Below, one piece after another: positions 51,181 through 61,573 of a stretch of DNA of 64,000 nt. The stretch's first letter is position 1; the number at the start of each line of letters is the position of its first letter. Made by a program: the position numbers and the translations under genes. A model generated the notes under the pieces. The model was not told the DNA's origin, ran no database searches, and saw nothing but the letters and a program-made list of their open reading frames with translations. Source of the stretch: Chryseobacterium sp. 7 (GTDB taxonomy: Bacteria > Bacteroidota > Bacteroidia > Flavobacteriales > Weeksellaceae); contig NZ_RCCA01000001.1 of NCBI RefSeq assembly GCF_003663845.1, positions 2,480,001 to 2,544,000 on the forward strand. Reading direction: 5' to 3'.

Positions 51181-53772
51181 CTATTCACTTTCATTATTCC
51201 CGTCTTCCTGAAAAAGATCTCCGATAATTCCACCGTCTTCATCTATATCCCCGGTTGGTTCCGGATCTTCATATACTTCGGGCTCTTCTTCTACCGGCTC
51301 AGGAATGGTAATATTAATCGCTTTTACTTTGAATTTGGTAAACTGATTACCGATTGCTTTTATTCCCTTTACAGCAATAAATTCATCAATATTGATGGTT
51401 TCCGGCTCACGCTCTTTTCCTTTATCTTTTGCAAAAATGATTTCCGCCGTTACATCATTAGCAACAATTACATTCTCAATAAATGATTTCGGGTGCTCAG
51501 AAGGCATGAAAGTCTGTACATTGACCGTATTTTCCAACAGGAATCTCTTGATGAAGTAAATATCTTTTTCTCCATCATAATAAATACAAGTAATTGGTTG
51601 TGCAGGTCTCCACTTTTCCAGAACCAGATATTCATCATCAAAACGGTTACCCAGGTCAAAAGAAACCAGCTTTACTTCTCCATTTGTATTGATAGTTAAT
51701 ATTTTATCATCTCCTTTGAAGCTTCCCAGTAATGTTCCTCTTACATCTGCATTCAGTCTTCTCACGGTGTCATCAAACCAGATTTTTCTGGGTGCCAGAG
51801 TAGAAACTCCTTCTTCCTTCATATCTACTTTCTTTACCGCATATTTGGTTACCAGATTTCCTTTGGAATCTCTTCCTTTAATGGCCAGATCAGAGAAATT
51901 AATCTCCATTTTATTCTTTCTGATTCTTGGATTTGGCTTTAACAATACCGTTACGGTTTCTGCTTCCCCATTAGGATTGGCTGAAAAATAAAGGGTTTCT
52001 GATCCTTTTTTATCTGATGCTAACGGATAATCTGTATTTCTGGTCACTCCGGTTACAGAGAATCGTTTCATATAATATGGTCCTTCCCTACCTTCACGAT
52101 AGATCATATTATATACTGTTCTCTTATCATTTTTCTTCCAGATGGCAACATGCAGAATATCTTTTCCAACAAATGTTTTGGCTTCTACTTTTACCACTTT
52201 CATACTTCCGTCTTTTCTGAAGATAATGATATCATCAATATCAGAACAATCGAACAGATATTGGTCTTTTCTCAGAGATGTTCCGATGAAACCTTCTTCA
52301 AAATTGGCATAGAATTTCTCGTTGGCTACCGCTACTTTTGTAGCATCAATGGTATCAAAGATTCTAAGCTCTGTTTTTCTCTGCTTGTCTTTACCGTATT
52401 TTTTCTGGATATTTAAATAATAATCAATGGCATATGCAATCAGGTTGGCAAGGTGGTATTTTACCTGTTCTATTTTGCCTTCCAGCGATGCTATATTTTC
52501 TTTAAATTTATCTAAATCGAATCTTGAAATTCTTTTGATCCGGATTTCGGTCAGTTTTAGAATATCCTCTTCCGTTACAGCTCTTAAAAGATGTTTGGTG
52601 TGAGGTTTTAATCCTGCATCAATAGTTTTTATTACGTCTTCCCATGTTTTCACCTCTTCAATATCATGATAGATCCTGTTTTCAATGAAAATTCTTTCCA
52701 GTGAAGAGAAATGCCAGCTTTCCTGAAGCTCATGAAGTTCAATTTCAAGCTCTTTTTTCAATAAAGACACCGTATGATCCGTATTCATTTTCAGAATATC
52801 GGAAACATTCATAAACATTGGTTTATCTCCTACAATCACGCATGCATTGGGAGAAATAGTCACCTGACAGTCTGTGAATGCATAGAGGGCATCTATTGTC
52901 TTATCAGGTGAAACATCATTATGAATATGAATCAGGATTTCTACTTTATCTGAAGTATTATCCTCAATTTTTTTGATTTTGATTTTCCCTTTCTCATTGG
53001 CTTTTAAGATAGAGTCAATAAGATCAGTCGTTGTTTTAGAGTAAGGAAGTTCAGAAATAACCAGTGTATGCTTATCCGTTTGGGTAATTCTGGCTCTGGC
53101 TCTTACTTTTCCACCTCTGTGGCCGTCATTATATTCGGAAACATCCAGATAACCGGCTGTTAAAAAGTCGGGATACAGTTCAAATCTCTTTCCTTTTAAA
53201 TAAGCTACAGAAGCATTGATAAGCTCATTGAAGTTATGCGGAAGTATTTTTGTAGAAAGTCCTACCCCAATACCTTCTACTCCCTGTGCCAGAAGCAAAG
53301 GAAATTTCACGGGTAAATCGACAGGTTCATTATTTCTTCCATCATAAGACTTCGTCCATTCTGTAGTTTTAGGATTAAAGACAACTTCCAGCGCAAAAGG
53401 AGTAAGCCTGGCTTCAATATATCTTGCTGCAGCTGCAGAGTCTCCCGTATAGATATTTCCCCAGTTTCCCTGAGTATCTATCAGCAACTCTTTCTGCCCA
53501 ATCTGCACCATGGCATCTGTAATGGAAGCATCACCGTGCGGGTGGTATTTCATGGTATTTCCCACAATATTGGCCACTTTGTTGTAACGGCCGTCTTCCA
53601 GCTCCCGCATAGAGTGCATGATTCTTCGCTGAACGGGTTTTAAACCATCATACACCGAAGGGATAGCTCTATCCAAAATTACATAGGAAGCATAATCCAG
53701 AAACCAGTCTTTGTAAAGACCGGAGACCTTCTTTAAGCTTTCGCCCTCATGCGAATGTTCTTCTGTCGTCAT
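51181..53772 (-). CDS. parC: DNA topoisomerase IV subunit A
   Basis: This breakage-reunion subunit of topoisomerase IV decatenates chromosomes. The 863 residues begin with the winged-helix/tower domains; catalytic Tyr118 lies in AAAARYIEARL. The quinolone-resistance region reads HPHGDASITDAM, with Ala at the position usually Ser in E. coli. A C-terminal beta-pinwheel region follows, then a very acidic tail (EEEPEVYEDPEPTGDIDEDG). parE is encoded upstream on the same strand, with a small membrane-protein gene between them, 5 bp from this ATG. Confidence 0.93.
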   Translation of the reverse strand: MTTEEHSHEGESLKKVSGLYKDWFLDYASYVILDRAIPSVYDGLKPVQRRIMHSMRELEDGRYNKVANIVGNTMKYHPHGDASITDAMVQIGQKELLIDTQGNWGNIYTGDSAAAARYIEARLTPFALEVVFNPKTTEWTKSYDGRNNEPVDLPVKFPLLLAQGVEGIGVGLSTKILPHNFNELINASVAYLKGKRFELYPDFLTAGYLDVSEYNDGHRGGKVRARARITQTDKHTLVISELPYSKTTTDLIDSILKANEKGKIKIKKIEDNTSDKVEILIHIHNDVSPDKTIDALYAFTDCQVTISPNACVIVGDKPMFMNVSDILKMNTDHTVSLLKKELEIELHELQESWHFSSLERIFIENRIYHDIEEVKTWEDVIKTIDAGLKPHTKHLLRAVTEEDILKLTEIRIKRISRFDLDKFKENIASLEGKIEQVKYHLANLIAYAIDYYLNIQKKYGKDKQRKTELRIFDTIDATKVAVANEKFYANFEEGFIGTSLRKDQYLFDCSDIDDIIIFRKDGSMKVVKVEAKTFVGKDILHVAIWKKNDKRTVYNMIYREGREGPYYMKRFSVTGVTRNTDYPLASDKKGSETLYFSANPNGEAETVTVLLKPNPRIRKNKMEINFSDLAIKGRDSKGNLVTKYAVKKVDMKEEGVSTLAPRKIWFDDTVRRLNADVRGTLLGSFKGDDKILTINTNGEVKLVSFDLGNRFDDEYLVLEKWRPAQPITCIYYDGEKDIYFIKRFLLENTVNVQTFMPSEHPKSFIENVIVANDVTAEIIFAKDKGKEREPETINIDEFIAVKGIKAIGNQFTKFKVKAINITIPEPVEEEPEVYEDPEPTGDIDEDGGIIGDLFQEDGNNESE

Positions 53773-53777
53773 CTGTT

Positions 53778-54254
53778 TTAATCGTTTTTCTCTTTATTAG
53801 CTTTCACTACTTTGTTCAGAGAGAGTTTTAAATCATTTACTTCTTTTTTGGTCAGATAAGAAATCTGGTACTTCAGCATTGTAGAGCCATTATTCTTACT
53901 GGAAACGGTAACATATAATCTTTTGAAAAAGAGGATACTTACCACATCATATTTTATGAGTTTGTATTTTGGAAATTCGTCGTGAAGAGGTTTGTCTAAA
54001 AAAGGAATAATATTCCTGTTTTTAAAGTTTAAAGCTTCTCCATCGCTGTCATATTCAAAAACCTGTCTGCCGCTGATGTAAAATATAATCAGCAGTACAA
54101 GGGGAACAATAATCAATAAATAACTTTCTTTACCCAGTGCATTAAATCTATATTCATTTGCTATAAATATGACTATTCCAGACACTGTTATCATTAAAAG
54201 TATAGTAATCAAAGAGTTATACATTGATACTTTATTACGGTTGCTTAATCTCAT
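53778..54254 (-). CDS. Hypothetical two-helix membrane protein between parE and parC
   Basis: I do not recognise a family for these 158 residues. Two transmembrane helices are predicted (about 12-30 and 40-58), followed by a cytoplasmic beta-rich domain (DSDGEALNFKNRNIIPFLDK, YDVVSILFFKRLYVTVSS) that looks PH-like in pattern, and a Lys/Glu-rich C-terminus. It ends 5 bp before the parC start, so it is almost certainly translated with parC. The gap to parE upstream is 165 bp. Confidence 0.65.
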   Translation of the reverse strand: MRLSNRNKVSMYNSLITILLMITVSGIVIFIANEYRFNALGKESYLLIIVPLVLLIIFYISGRQVFEYDSDGEALNFKNRNIIPFLDKPLHDEFPKYKLIKYDVVSILFFKRLYVTVSSKNNGSTMLKYQISYLTKKEVNDLKLSLNKVVKANKEKND

Positions 54255-54419
54255 TTTGATTTTTTGGGTGTAATTTTTCTTATTTTTTTATACCTCATCC
54301 AAAATGTGTGTGTGTATTTTTGTCTGTGTTTGTTCGTTTTCACGAACAGTTTTTCTGATGTTTTATTTAATGAATTTTTATTTTCTCAGTTTTACATGAT
54401 GGTTTTTAAGTCTATTTTT
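54255..54419. other. Gap between parE and the membrane-protein gene
   Basis: A GT-rich tract (TGTGTGTGTGT near 54304-54314) and a hairpin TGTTCG/CGAACA (54331-54348) with following T5 on the plus strand stand here. No gene is supported. Confidence 0.4.
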
Positions 54420-56306
54420 TCAATTTTCTATTTCGTCCAGGGTTTCTTTTTTATCAATATCAGTATCATCTTCCACCACAAGATTTTCCAAAATAAAAGT
54501 CTGCCTGTCTGGGGTATTTTTCCCCATGTAGAATTCCAGAAGCTGATCTATCGTTTGGTCTTTTCCTACTACTACAGGCTCTAAACGGATATCTTTACCA
54601 ATAAAATGCTTAAATTCATCCGGAGAAATCTCTCCTAATCCTTTAAATCGTGTGATTTCAGGATTTTTCCCCAGATCATTTAATGCTTTTACTCTTTCTG
54701 CTTCTGAATAACAGTATCTCGTTTCCTTCTTATTTCTCACCCTGAATAGAGGAGTCTGAAGGATATAGAGGTGTCCGTTTTTAATCAGATCCGGGAAGAA
54801 TTGCAGGAAGAAAGTAATCATCAGCAGACGAATATGCATCCCATCCACATCGGCATCGGTAGCAATGATTACCTGATTGTATCTCAGATCTTCAAGGCTT
54901 TCTTCAATATTCAAAGCGGCCTGAAGAAGGTTAAATTCTTCATTTTCATACACTACTTTCTTCGTAAGACCATAGCAGTTCAGTGGCTTACCCTTCAGTG
55001 AAAATACAGCCTGGGTTTCTACATCTCTTGATTTTGTGATAGATCCTGATGCAGAATCTCCCTCAGTAATGAAGATTTGTGTATCTCCTTTTCTTTCGGC
55101 TTTCTGATCATTATAGTGCTGTCTGCAGTCACGAAGTTTTTTATTGTGAAGAGATACTTTTTTAGCTCTTTCTCTTGCCAGTTTCTGGATTCCGGAAAGT
55201 TCTTTTCTTTCCCGCTCAGATATTAATATTTTTCTTTGAATTGCTTCTGCAATTTCAGGATTCTTATGTAAAAAGTTATCCAGCTTGCTTTTCAGGAAAT
55301 CAATAATGAATGTTCTTACCGTAGGTCCGTTCGGGCCCATATCATTAGACCCCAGTTTTGTTTTGGTCTGAGACTCGAAAACCGGTTCTTCTACATTAAT
55401 CGAGATCGCTGCAATGATAGATTTTCTGATATCAGAAGCATCAAAACTTTTATTGAAAAATTCACGAATGGTCTTCACATATGCTTCACGGAAAGCATTC
55501 AGGTGTGTTCCTCCCTGAGTGGTGTTCTGCCCGTTAACGAATGAGAAATAGGTTTCCGTCTGCGATTTATCAGAATGGGTAATGGCCAGTTCAATATCTT
55601 CATCCTTCAAATGAACGATCGGGTAAAGAATCTCGCTTTCCAGTTCTTCCTCCAACAAGTCTTTAAGACCATTTTCGGAATAATAGGTTTCTCCGTTGAA
55701 AAGAATTTTTAATCCCGGGTTCAGATAGGCATAGTTGCGGAGCATTCTTTCGATATACTCTTTTCTGTATTTGAAGTGCAGGAATATCTCTCCATCCGGA
55801 ATAAAGGAAATTTCGGTACCATTTCTGTCCGAAGTTTCTTTTTCTTCAAAGTTTTCTTTGATCATCCCGCGCGAGAACTCAGCAACTTTCATTTTTCCAT
55901 CTCTGAAAGAACGTACACGGAAGTAGTCTGAAAGGGCATTCACCGCTTTGGTACCAACACCGTTCAATCCTACAGATTTTTTAAATGCTTTGCTGTCGTA
56001 TTTACCACCGGTATTCATCTTGGATACGGCATCTACTACTTTCCCCAGCGGGATTCCACGTCCAAAGTCACGAATGGTAACTTTACCGTCGTCCAGCTTT
56101 ATTTCAATTCTTTTTCCTGAACGCATTCTGAACTCATCAATAGAGTTATCAAGAATCTCTTTAAGCAGGATATAAATACCGTCATCAGCAGAAGAACCGT
56201 CACCGAGCTTCCCGATGTACATACCGGGGCGCAGACGGATGTGTTCCTGCCAATCGAGGGTTCTGATATTATCTTCGGAGTAGGTTGGATTTATTTCTTG
56301 TGACAT
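54420..56306 (-). CDS. parE: DNA topoisomerase IV subunit B
   Basis: This is the ATPase subunit of topoisomerase IV. I take the ATG at 56306 ([19 protein letters not shown]); the longer frame begins with TTG. The 628 residues have a GHKL ATPase domain ([36 protein letters not shown]) and a Toprim domain with [26 protein letters not shown] and [15 protein letters not shown]; the C-terminus is acidic. It matches the ParE pattern of Bacteroidota. parC follows on the same strand. Confidence 0.93.
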   Translation of the reverse strand: MSQEINPTYSEDNIRTLDWQEHIRLRPGMYIGKLGDGSSADDGIYILLKEILDNSIDEFRMRSGKRIEIKLDDGKVTIRDFGRGIPLGKVVDAVSKMNTGGKYDSKAFKKSVGLNGVGTKAVNALSDYFRVRSFRDGKMKVAEFSRGMIKENFEEKETSDRNGTEISFIPDGEIFLHFKYRKEYIERMLRNYAYLNPGLKILFNGETYYSENGLKDLLEEELESEILYPIVHLKDEDIELAITHSDKSQTETYFSFVNGQNTTQGGTHLNAFREAYVKTIREFFNKSFDASDIRKSIIAAISINVEEPVFESQTKTKLGSNDMGPNGPTVRTFIIDFLKSKLDNFLHKNPEIAEAIQRKILISERERKELSGIQKLARERAKKVSLHNKKLRDCRQHYNDQKAERKGDTQIFITEGDSASGSITKSRDVETQAVFSLKGKPLNCYGLTKKVVYENEEFNLLQAALNIEESLEDLRYNQVIIATDADVDGMHIRLLMITFFLQFFPDLIKNGHLYILQTPLFRVRNKKETRYCYSEAERVKALNDLGKNPEITRFKGLGEISPDEFKHFIGKDIRLEPVVVGKDQTIDQLLEFYMGKNTPDRQTFILENLVVEDDTDIDKKETLDEIEN

Positions 56307-56796
56307 ATATGATTTCAGCAAACATACAAAAGTACGAAATTGTCCAAAATTATCCGAATTTTAAAAATCATTTTTTCCTAACTTTTATCGTTTAGCCAAT
56401 AGAGATATAATAGAATTTCAAGTCAATTAAATAGGTTACAGTACAAAAGCAATCAGAGTGCATTCTAAATTTTAAAATTTTCATCAATGTATTGCATAAA
56501 ATAAAAATATTGCAGCCTATCTATTGATATGTATTTTTTATTGCGCTTTTCAATTAAACTATAGCATTTTTTCAATAAAACCAATGCAATAAGTTCAATA
56601 AAACGATAAATTTCTTCGAATTAGTTAAAAAATAAAAACCACCTTTAAAATCATTTTTGCCTTTTAAAATTTAACATTTAAATACAGGAATATCCAGATA
56701 TTATATCCCAATCTATACTTTGTCTGATTTTTTATTTTCTTTAAGTTGAAAACTGTTTTAAATATTTCATTAAATTCGGTCAACAAAACTTTTCTA
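56307..56796. other. 490-bp AT-rich divergent intergenic region
   Basis: No gene is supported. The only internal repetition is TTCAATAAAAC, near 56568 and near 56592. It must carry the promoters of parE (minus) and of the aminotransferase (plus), but no clean TAnnTTTG box was found. Confidence 0.4.
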
Positions 56797-57945
56797 ATGA
56801 TACAACTTCCTTTGTCTAAACTTTCCAATGTAGGAACTACCATTTTCAGTCAGATGACTCAACTTGCCAATGAAAATGAAGCTATTAATCTGTCTCAGGG
56901 ATTTCCGGACTTTATGCCAGATCCGGAATTATTGAACCATGTAGATCATTTTATTAAAAAGGGATTTAACCAATATGCTCCACTTGGAGGAATGATTGGG
57001 CTAAAGGAAGAAATTGCCCGAAAAATAGAAAACAGCCATCAGGCAGTCTACCATCCCGATTCTGAAATAACCGTTACAGCGGGCGGAACCCAGGCTATTT
57101 TCACCGCTATTGCCTCTTTTATCAAGAAAGATGATGAAGTGATTATTTTTGAACCTGCATATGACTGCTATGAGCCTACCGTAGAGCTTTTTGGAGGAAT
57201 TGTAAAGCGTTTTGAAATGAAATCTCCGGAGTATGAAATAGACTGGGCTGCTGTAAAGAACCTGGTGAGTGACAAAACCAGAATGATCATTCTTAACAAT
57301 CCTAACAATCCATCAGGGAAAATCCTGAAAGAAAATGATATACAGGAACTTATTCAGCTGGTAAAAGGAACTTCCATTCTTATTTTAAGTGATGAAGTAT
57401 ATGAAAATATTGTTTTTGACGGAAAGCAGCATTTAAGTATCTGCCAATATCCTGAACTGAAGGAAAGAAGTCTTCTTGTTGCCTCTTTCGGAAAGTTGTT
57501 CCATGTTACCGGCTGGAAAGTAGGTTATTGCGCCGCACCTAAAAACTTAACGGATGAATTCAGAAAGGTACATCAGTTCAATGTGTTCTGCGTAAACACA
57601 CCTATTCAGCTTGCATTGGCAGAATACATGAAAAACGAAGATCATTATACCCATCTGAATCAGTTTTTTCAGGAAAAAAGAGACTTTTTAAGAAGAGGAC
57701 TGTCAGGAACTTCTTTTGAACTGCTTGATTGTGAAGGAACGTATTTTCAGGCGGTAAAATATGATAAAATATCAGATAAAAATGATTTCGATTTCGCTTC
57801 TGAGCTCACCATCAATCATAAGATTGCCAGTGTTCCTTTCTCCTCATTTTATAAAAACAAACTGAATGAAAATGTGATCAGATTATGTTTTGCCAAGAAA
57901 CAGGAAACTTTGGAAAGAGCGATTGAAAACTTATCAAAAATTTAA
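56797..57945 (+). CDS. PLP-dependent methionine/aromatic aminotransferase (YbdL type)
   Basis: This fold-type I class I/II aminotransferase resembles E. coli YbdL and kynurenine aminotransferases and most likely completes methionine salvage by aminating 2-oxo-4-methylthiobutanoate. I start at ATG 56797 (MIQLPLSKLSNVGTTIF); the frame reaches a TTG at 56746. The 382 residues show INLSQGFPDF, TVTAGGTQA, ILNNPNNPSGK, SDEVYENIVFD, the PLP Lys233 in VASFGKLFHVTGWKVGY, and VIRLCFAKK. It is monocistronic and ends at a terminator. Confidence 0.9.
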   Translation: MIQLPLSKLSNVGTTIFSQMTQLANENEAINLSQGFPDFMPDPELLNHVDHFIKKGFNQYAPLGGMIGLKEEIARKIENSHQAVYHPDSEITVTAGGTQAIFTAIASFIKKDDEVIIFEPAYDCYEPTVELFGGIVKRFEMKSPEYEIDWAAVKNLVSDKTRMIILNNPNNPSGKILKENDIQELIQLVKGTSILILSDEVYENIVFDGKQHLSICQYPELKERSLLVASFGKLFHVTGWKVGYCAAPKNLTDEFRKVHQFNVFCVNTPIQLALAEYMKNEDHYTHLNQFFQEKRDFLRRGLSGTSFELLDCEGTYFQAVKYDKISDKNDFDFASELTINHKIASVPFSSFYKNKLNENVIRLCFAKKQETLERAIENLSKI

Positions 57946-57977
57946 GAAAAAAATATAAAAATATTTCTATTAAAAAA

Positions 57978-58002
57978 GGCTGAGGAAAATTATTCCTCAG
58001 CC
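57978..58002. terminator. Shared terminator between the aminotransferase and the S74 protein gene
   Basis: GGCTGAGGAA and TTCCTCAGCC pair over 10 bp around a 5-nt loop, with A6 before and A4 after, so it works in both directions. Confidence 0.8.
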
Positions 58003-58048
58003 TCTCAAAAATATATCTATCAAACACTAAATATATTTTGGTTAGTTC

Positions 58049-59299
58049 TTAATTATGTTTTTTAAGCTCTGAAATCTCTTTTTTAAGCAGATTAATTTCT
58101 TGCTGCTGCTGCTGTACTGCATTCACCAAAATTTTTGTAAGTGCACTTTCATCAAATTCTCTTTTGTCTTTAAGACCACTTTTCGCACTGTCATCTATTA
58201 TATTGACCATATAAGGCGCAACTTTTTCAACATCCTGAGCTATAAAACCTACATATTTCTTATTTTGATCTTGATATCCTGACTTTTCATTATATCTATA
58301 CGTAACAGGCTTTAATTGGTTAATAACATTTAATCCGTCCTCAAATTTTTCAATATCTTTTTTAACTCTTCTATCTGAGAAAGTTCCCCAGCTTCCTCCT
58401 CCAGGCTTGTCCGCTGTACCATTTACAGAAAGCAAGCTTGTTGGTGCACTTGTTCCAAGACCTAGAGATCCGTTAGCTTTAACTCTCAAACGCTCTTGGT
58501 AATAACCACCTACAGAATATCCAAAATAAAAATCTTCTTCATCTTTGCCAGTACCATTACGTATAGAACCGATCCCCCAGTTTGCTCCGCCAGCATTTGT
58601 TCCATCGTTTGTGAAACCTATGAGCGCTAAATTATTTGCTGCTGTTGTTGAAGTATTTCGAACCGCCAAGATAGGATACTGATTAGTACCATTAGGAGCA
58701 TCGATTAAGGTATATCTGTTACTGACAGCTTCTGTTGCCACAACATGAAATCTGTTTTCAGGGGTGCTGGTATTAATACCTACATACCCATTAGCTCTTA
58801 TTCTCATACGCTCGACATATTCGTTGTTAACTGGAGAGTTCCCAAAATAGAAATCTTCATTCGTATTACTCTGGTTACGTATGGATCCAATACCCCAGGA
58901 TGCTCCTCCTCCTGCAGGTCCATTATTTGTAAAACCAATAAGGGAAAAGTTATTTGCTGCTGCGGGTGATGTATTTCTCAATGCTAATATAGGATGTTTA
59001 ATACCAGCATTAGGAGCATCAATTAAGGTATATCTGTTATTTACAGATTTTGTTGTGATAACCTGAAACTTATTCTCCGGTGTTGTAGTTCCTAAACCAA
59101 AATTTCCGCTTTGCTGCAGAACCATATCATTATTTTGCTGAGCTGCTGAAGGTGTTCCGGAAGCAGGATTATCTTTTGCTCCATCTACGTGAAAAGTTCC
59201 TTGGGGATTTGAAGTCTGGACACCGACTTGTGAGTACATTAATGCTGGTGATAGCAATACCAACGCCAGTAGAGAAACTGTGTTTTTCTTTTTCATCAT
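58049..59299 (-). CDS. Tail-fibre-like exported protein with S74 intramolecular chaperone domain
   Basis: The 416 residues (two ATG codons in tandem at 59299) have a signal peptide ending in LMYSQ, then VGVQTSNPQGTFHVDG. Two long, nearly identical units follow (about 70-280): each has LIDAPN, L-x-LRNTS-x(2)-AANN, GxxNWGIGSIRN and a VGINTSTPENRFHV type end. The C-terminal domain begins SDRRVKKDIEKFEDGLNVIN, with YVGFIAQDVEKVAP, an endosialidase-type (peptidase S74) chaperone that trims itself and helps trimer folding. It ends in a coiled coil (QQQQEINLLKKEISELKK). Such proteins form trimeric fibres; its export signal says it is not a phage tail. Confidence 0.85.
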   Translation of the reverse strand: MMKKKNTVSLLALVLLSPALMYSQVGVQTSNPQGTFHVDGAKDNPASGTPSAAQQNNDMVLQQSGNFGLGTTTPENKFQVITTKSVNNRYTLIDAPNAGIKHPILALRNTSPAAANNFSLIGFTNNGPAGGGASWGIGSIRNQSNTNEDFYFGNSPVNNEYVERMRIRANGYVGINTSTPENRFHVVATEAVSNRYTLIDAPNGTNQYPILAVRNTSTTAANNLALIGFTNDGTNAGGANWGIGSIRNGTGKDEEDFYFGYSVGGYYQERLRVKANGSLGLGTSAPTSLLSVNGTADKPGGGSWGTFSDRRVKKDIEKFEDGLNVINQLKPVTYRYNEKSGYQDQNKKYVGFIAQDVEKVAPYMVNIIDDSAKSGLKDKREFDESALTKILVNAVQQQQQEINLLKKEISELKKHN

Positions 59300-59649
59300 T
59301 TGTTAAAATATATGTGTTTAATTTTATCTTTCTTTTTCAATGTCTTCCCTATATTGTATCATACAAAGGAAAAATTAAAAAAGATCTTCTCGTTATGAAA
59401 AGCCCGGCAAAATTGAATGTTTCAGCTAAATTAATCTAAAAATGATATACAACAAATATACATCACATCTAAATCAAACTACAACAAAATTTCTATAATA
59501 CTGATTATCAATAATAAAACAAACACAAAATAAAGAAATCCTACTTGTATCAATCTGTTTTCATACATTACTATTCGGAAAAATATTAACTCGGTTATCA
59601 TTACCATTTATCTATATATTATAAAAATGTACATTCTCTATATGTAATC
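59300..59649. other. Intergenic region upstream of the S74 protein gene
   Basis: No gene, TAnnTTTG box or repeat was found in this AT-rich stretch. The terminator at its right end belongs to the SDR gene. Confidence 0.4.
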
Positions 59650-59683
59650 AAAAAGAACGTATCATCATTGATACGTTCTTTTT
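59650..59683. terminator. Terminator after the SDR gene
   Basis: AAAAAGAACGTATCA and TGATACGTTCTTTTT form a 15-bp perfect stem with a 4-nt loop. Confidence 0.85.
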
Positions 59684-59721
59684 GATAGGTAAGGATTCGG
59701 ATTGGTTATTAAAGAATGCTA

Positions 59722-60486
59722 TTATAAAAACATTCCTCCTGAAACTTCAATTCTTTGTCCGTTGATCCATCCTGCATCTTCCGTACAAAGGAAAGCCACT
59801 ACTCCGCCAATATCATCAGGCAGACCTACTCTTCCAAGAGCTGTGGCACCAGCTACCATTGCATTGATCTCTTCATTATCCCTTACTCTTCCGCCACCGA
59901 AATCTGTTTCAATAGCTCCCGGAGCTACAACATTGGCTTTAATCTTTCTTGCTCCTAACTCTTTAGCCATATATTTTGTAAGCATTTCGACTCCCGCTTT
60001 GATTGATCCGTAAATGGAAGATCCCGGTGTAGCGAATCTTGCCAGCCCCGAAGATACATTGATAATTCCTCCTCCATCATTGATGAATGGCAACAATTTC
60101 TGAGTCAGGAAAAATACTCCCTTGAAATGGATATCTACCACATCATCCAGCTGTTCTTCCGTAACTTCTGTAATTGGTGCATATAAAGCTGTCCCCGCAT
60201 TATTGACAAGATAATCAATATGCGTACTTCCCGTGTTTTGTTGTAAGTGATCTGTTACATTTTTTACAAAAGCATCAAAACTTTTTATATCTTTTGTATC
60301 CAGCTGATAAGCAACGGCATTTCTTCCCATTGCTTGTATTTCATTCACCACAGCATCAGCTTCTTCTTTGTTACTTCTGTAGGTAATTATAACGTCTAAT
60401 CCCTTTTGAGCTATTTTAAGTGCAGAGTTTTTTCCCAATCCACGGCTTCCGCCTGTTACTAATGCAATTTTTGTTTTTGTGTTCAT
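59722..60486 (-). CDS. Classical SDR family oxidoreductase
   Basis: I take the ATG at 60486 (MNTKTKIALVTGG). The 254 residues have TGGSRGLGKNSALKIA for NADP, VNNAGTALYAP, the serine in INVSSGLARF, the motif YGSIKAGVEM with Tyr and Lys, and APGAIETDFGGG. It resembles FabG-like short-chain reductases of unknown substrate. The AraC gene stands 89 bp upstream in the same direction and could regulate it. Confidence 0.88.
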   Translation of the reverse strand: MNTKTKIALVTGGSRGLGKNSALKIAQKGLDVIITYRSNKEEADAVVNEIQAMGRNAVAYQLDTKDIKSFDAFVKNVTDHLQQNTGSTHIDYLVNNAGTALYAPITEVTEEQLDDVVDIHFKGVFFLTQKLLPFINDGGGIINVSSGLARFATPGSSIYGSIKAGVEMLTKYMAKELGARKIKANVVAPGAIETDFGGGRVRDNEEINAMVAGATALGRVGLPDDIGGVVAFLCTEDAGWINGQRIEVSGGMFL

Positions 60487-60575
60487 TGTATTTTGATTAT
60501 TTTGATGGTACAAAGTTGGGATATTTTCAGACTGAAATGTTTGCTTGAATCAATCTGAAATTTGCAAAATTCAAA

Positions 60576-61514
60576 TCAGGAGCGAAATTCTAAAGGAGTA
60601 AAGGAAGTTTTCCTTTTGAAAAAGTTGGAGAAATGGGCAATTTCTTCAAAACCCAGAGCATAAGAAATCTCAGAAACATTCCATTTGGTTTGCCTTAGAA
60701 GAATTTTAGCTTCCTGAATAATACGGTCGGAAATAAATTCGGTAGTTGTTTTTCCTGTACTTTCCTTTAATTTTTTATTCAAATAATTAACATGAACAGC
60801 CAGCCTGTCAGCATAATCTTTAGCTGTTTTCAGCTGCAATCTGTGATCTGAGGATTCTATGGGAAACTGTCTTTCAAGAAGTTCTATAAATAAAGAAACC
60901 ACTCTTAATGAAGCATCATTTGAAGCTGAAAGTTTAGCAGCGGGCTGCAGTTTCTGACCATAATGAATCAGCTCCAGCACATAATTCCGGATCAGATCAT
61001 ATTTGAAAATATAATCGGAATCTATTTCTTTTTTTATTTTGGTGAACAGAATTTCTATTTCATCTGCCAGTTCATCCTCAATTTCAAACACGGGAATATT
61101 TCCCGGTTGGAAAATAGGCAGATCTTCCAATGAAAACCGGGACTGTGCCTTGATGAAAAAATCTTCGGTAAATACACAGAAACTCCCCGACTGGTCAGGG
61201 TCTTCCGGAACCCAGTGATAAGGAACTTTCGGAGTTGCAAATAACAAAGCATTTTGCTGTATCGAAATGATCTTATCTGCATATTCTGCCCGGTTTTTCC
61301 CTCTGATCAGGCTTATTTTGTAATACTTTCTCCTGTTATAAGGCATTTCTGAAGTGGTTTTCACCCTTTCAATAGTCTGTTTGATATCAAAAACATTAAA
61401 GTGTCCAATATCTTTATGAAGCCCTTTGGGGAAAATACTTTCAAGATCTTTGCCCAATTTGGCAGCCATTTCTCTATAAAAGTCTTCCAGTGAAGTATGT
61501 GCCACTTTTTCCAT
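60576..61514 (-). CDS. AraC family transcription regulator
   Basis: The 312-residue protein has an N-terminal cupin-like effector domain (about 30-170; ALLFATPKVPYHWVPEDPD) and a C-terminal AraC double helix-turn-helix (about 215-312): KTAKDYADRLAVHVNYLNKK and SEISYALGFEEIAHFSNFFK. A TATATTTG box lies at 61535-61542, upstream. It precedes the SDR gene; regulation of that gene is plausible by position only. Confidence 0.9.
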   Translation of the reverse strand: MEKVAHTSLEDFYREMAAKLGKDLESIFPKGLHKDIGHFNVFDIKQTIERVKTTSEMPYNRRKYYKISLIRGKNRAEYADKIISIQQNALLFATPKVPYHWVPEDPDQSGSFCVFTEDFFIKAQSRFSLEDLPIFQPGNIPVFEIEDELADEIEILFTKIKKEIDSDYIFKYDLIRNYVLELIHYGQKLQPAAKLSASNDASLRVVSLFIELLERQFPIESSDHRLQLKTAKDYADRLAVHVNYLNKKLKESTGKTTTEFISDRIIQEAKILLRQTKWNVSEISYALGFEEIAHFSNFFKRKTSFTPLEFRS

Positions 61515-61534
61515 CGCAGATGATTTGTAAAATT

Positions 61535-61542
61535 CAAATATA
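61535..61542 (-). promoter_or_regulatory. Predicted -7 box of the AraC gene
   Basis: TATATTTG on the minus strand ends 20 nt before the ATG of the AraC regulator. No -33 match is seen. Confidence 0.4.
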
Positions 61543-61573
61543 CGAAGTTAGAAAATAGTCTGCTTTGGATGGA

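Noticed and set aside
54264..54584. A 106-codon Phe-rich frame next to parE
   Set aside because: It is antisense to the parE 3' end and its composition reflects T-rich DNA.
58049..59299. A phage tail fibre and hence a prophage
   Set aside because: The protein has a signal peptide and a G-I-N-T start, and there is no other phage gene in the neighbourhood.
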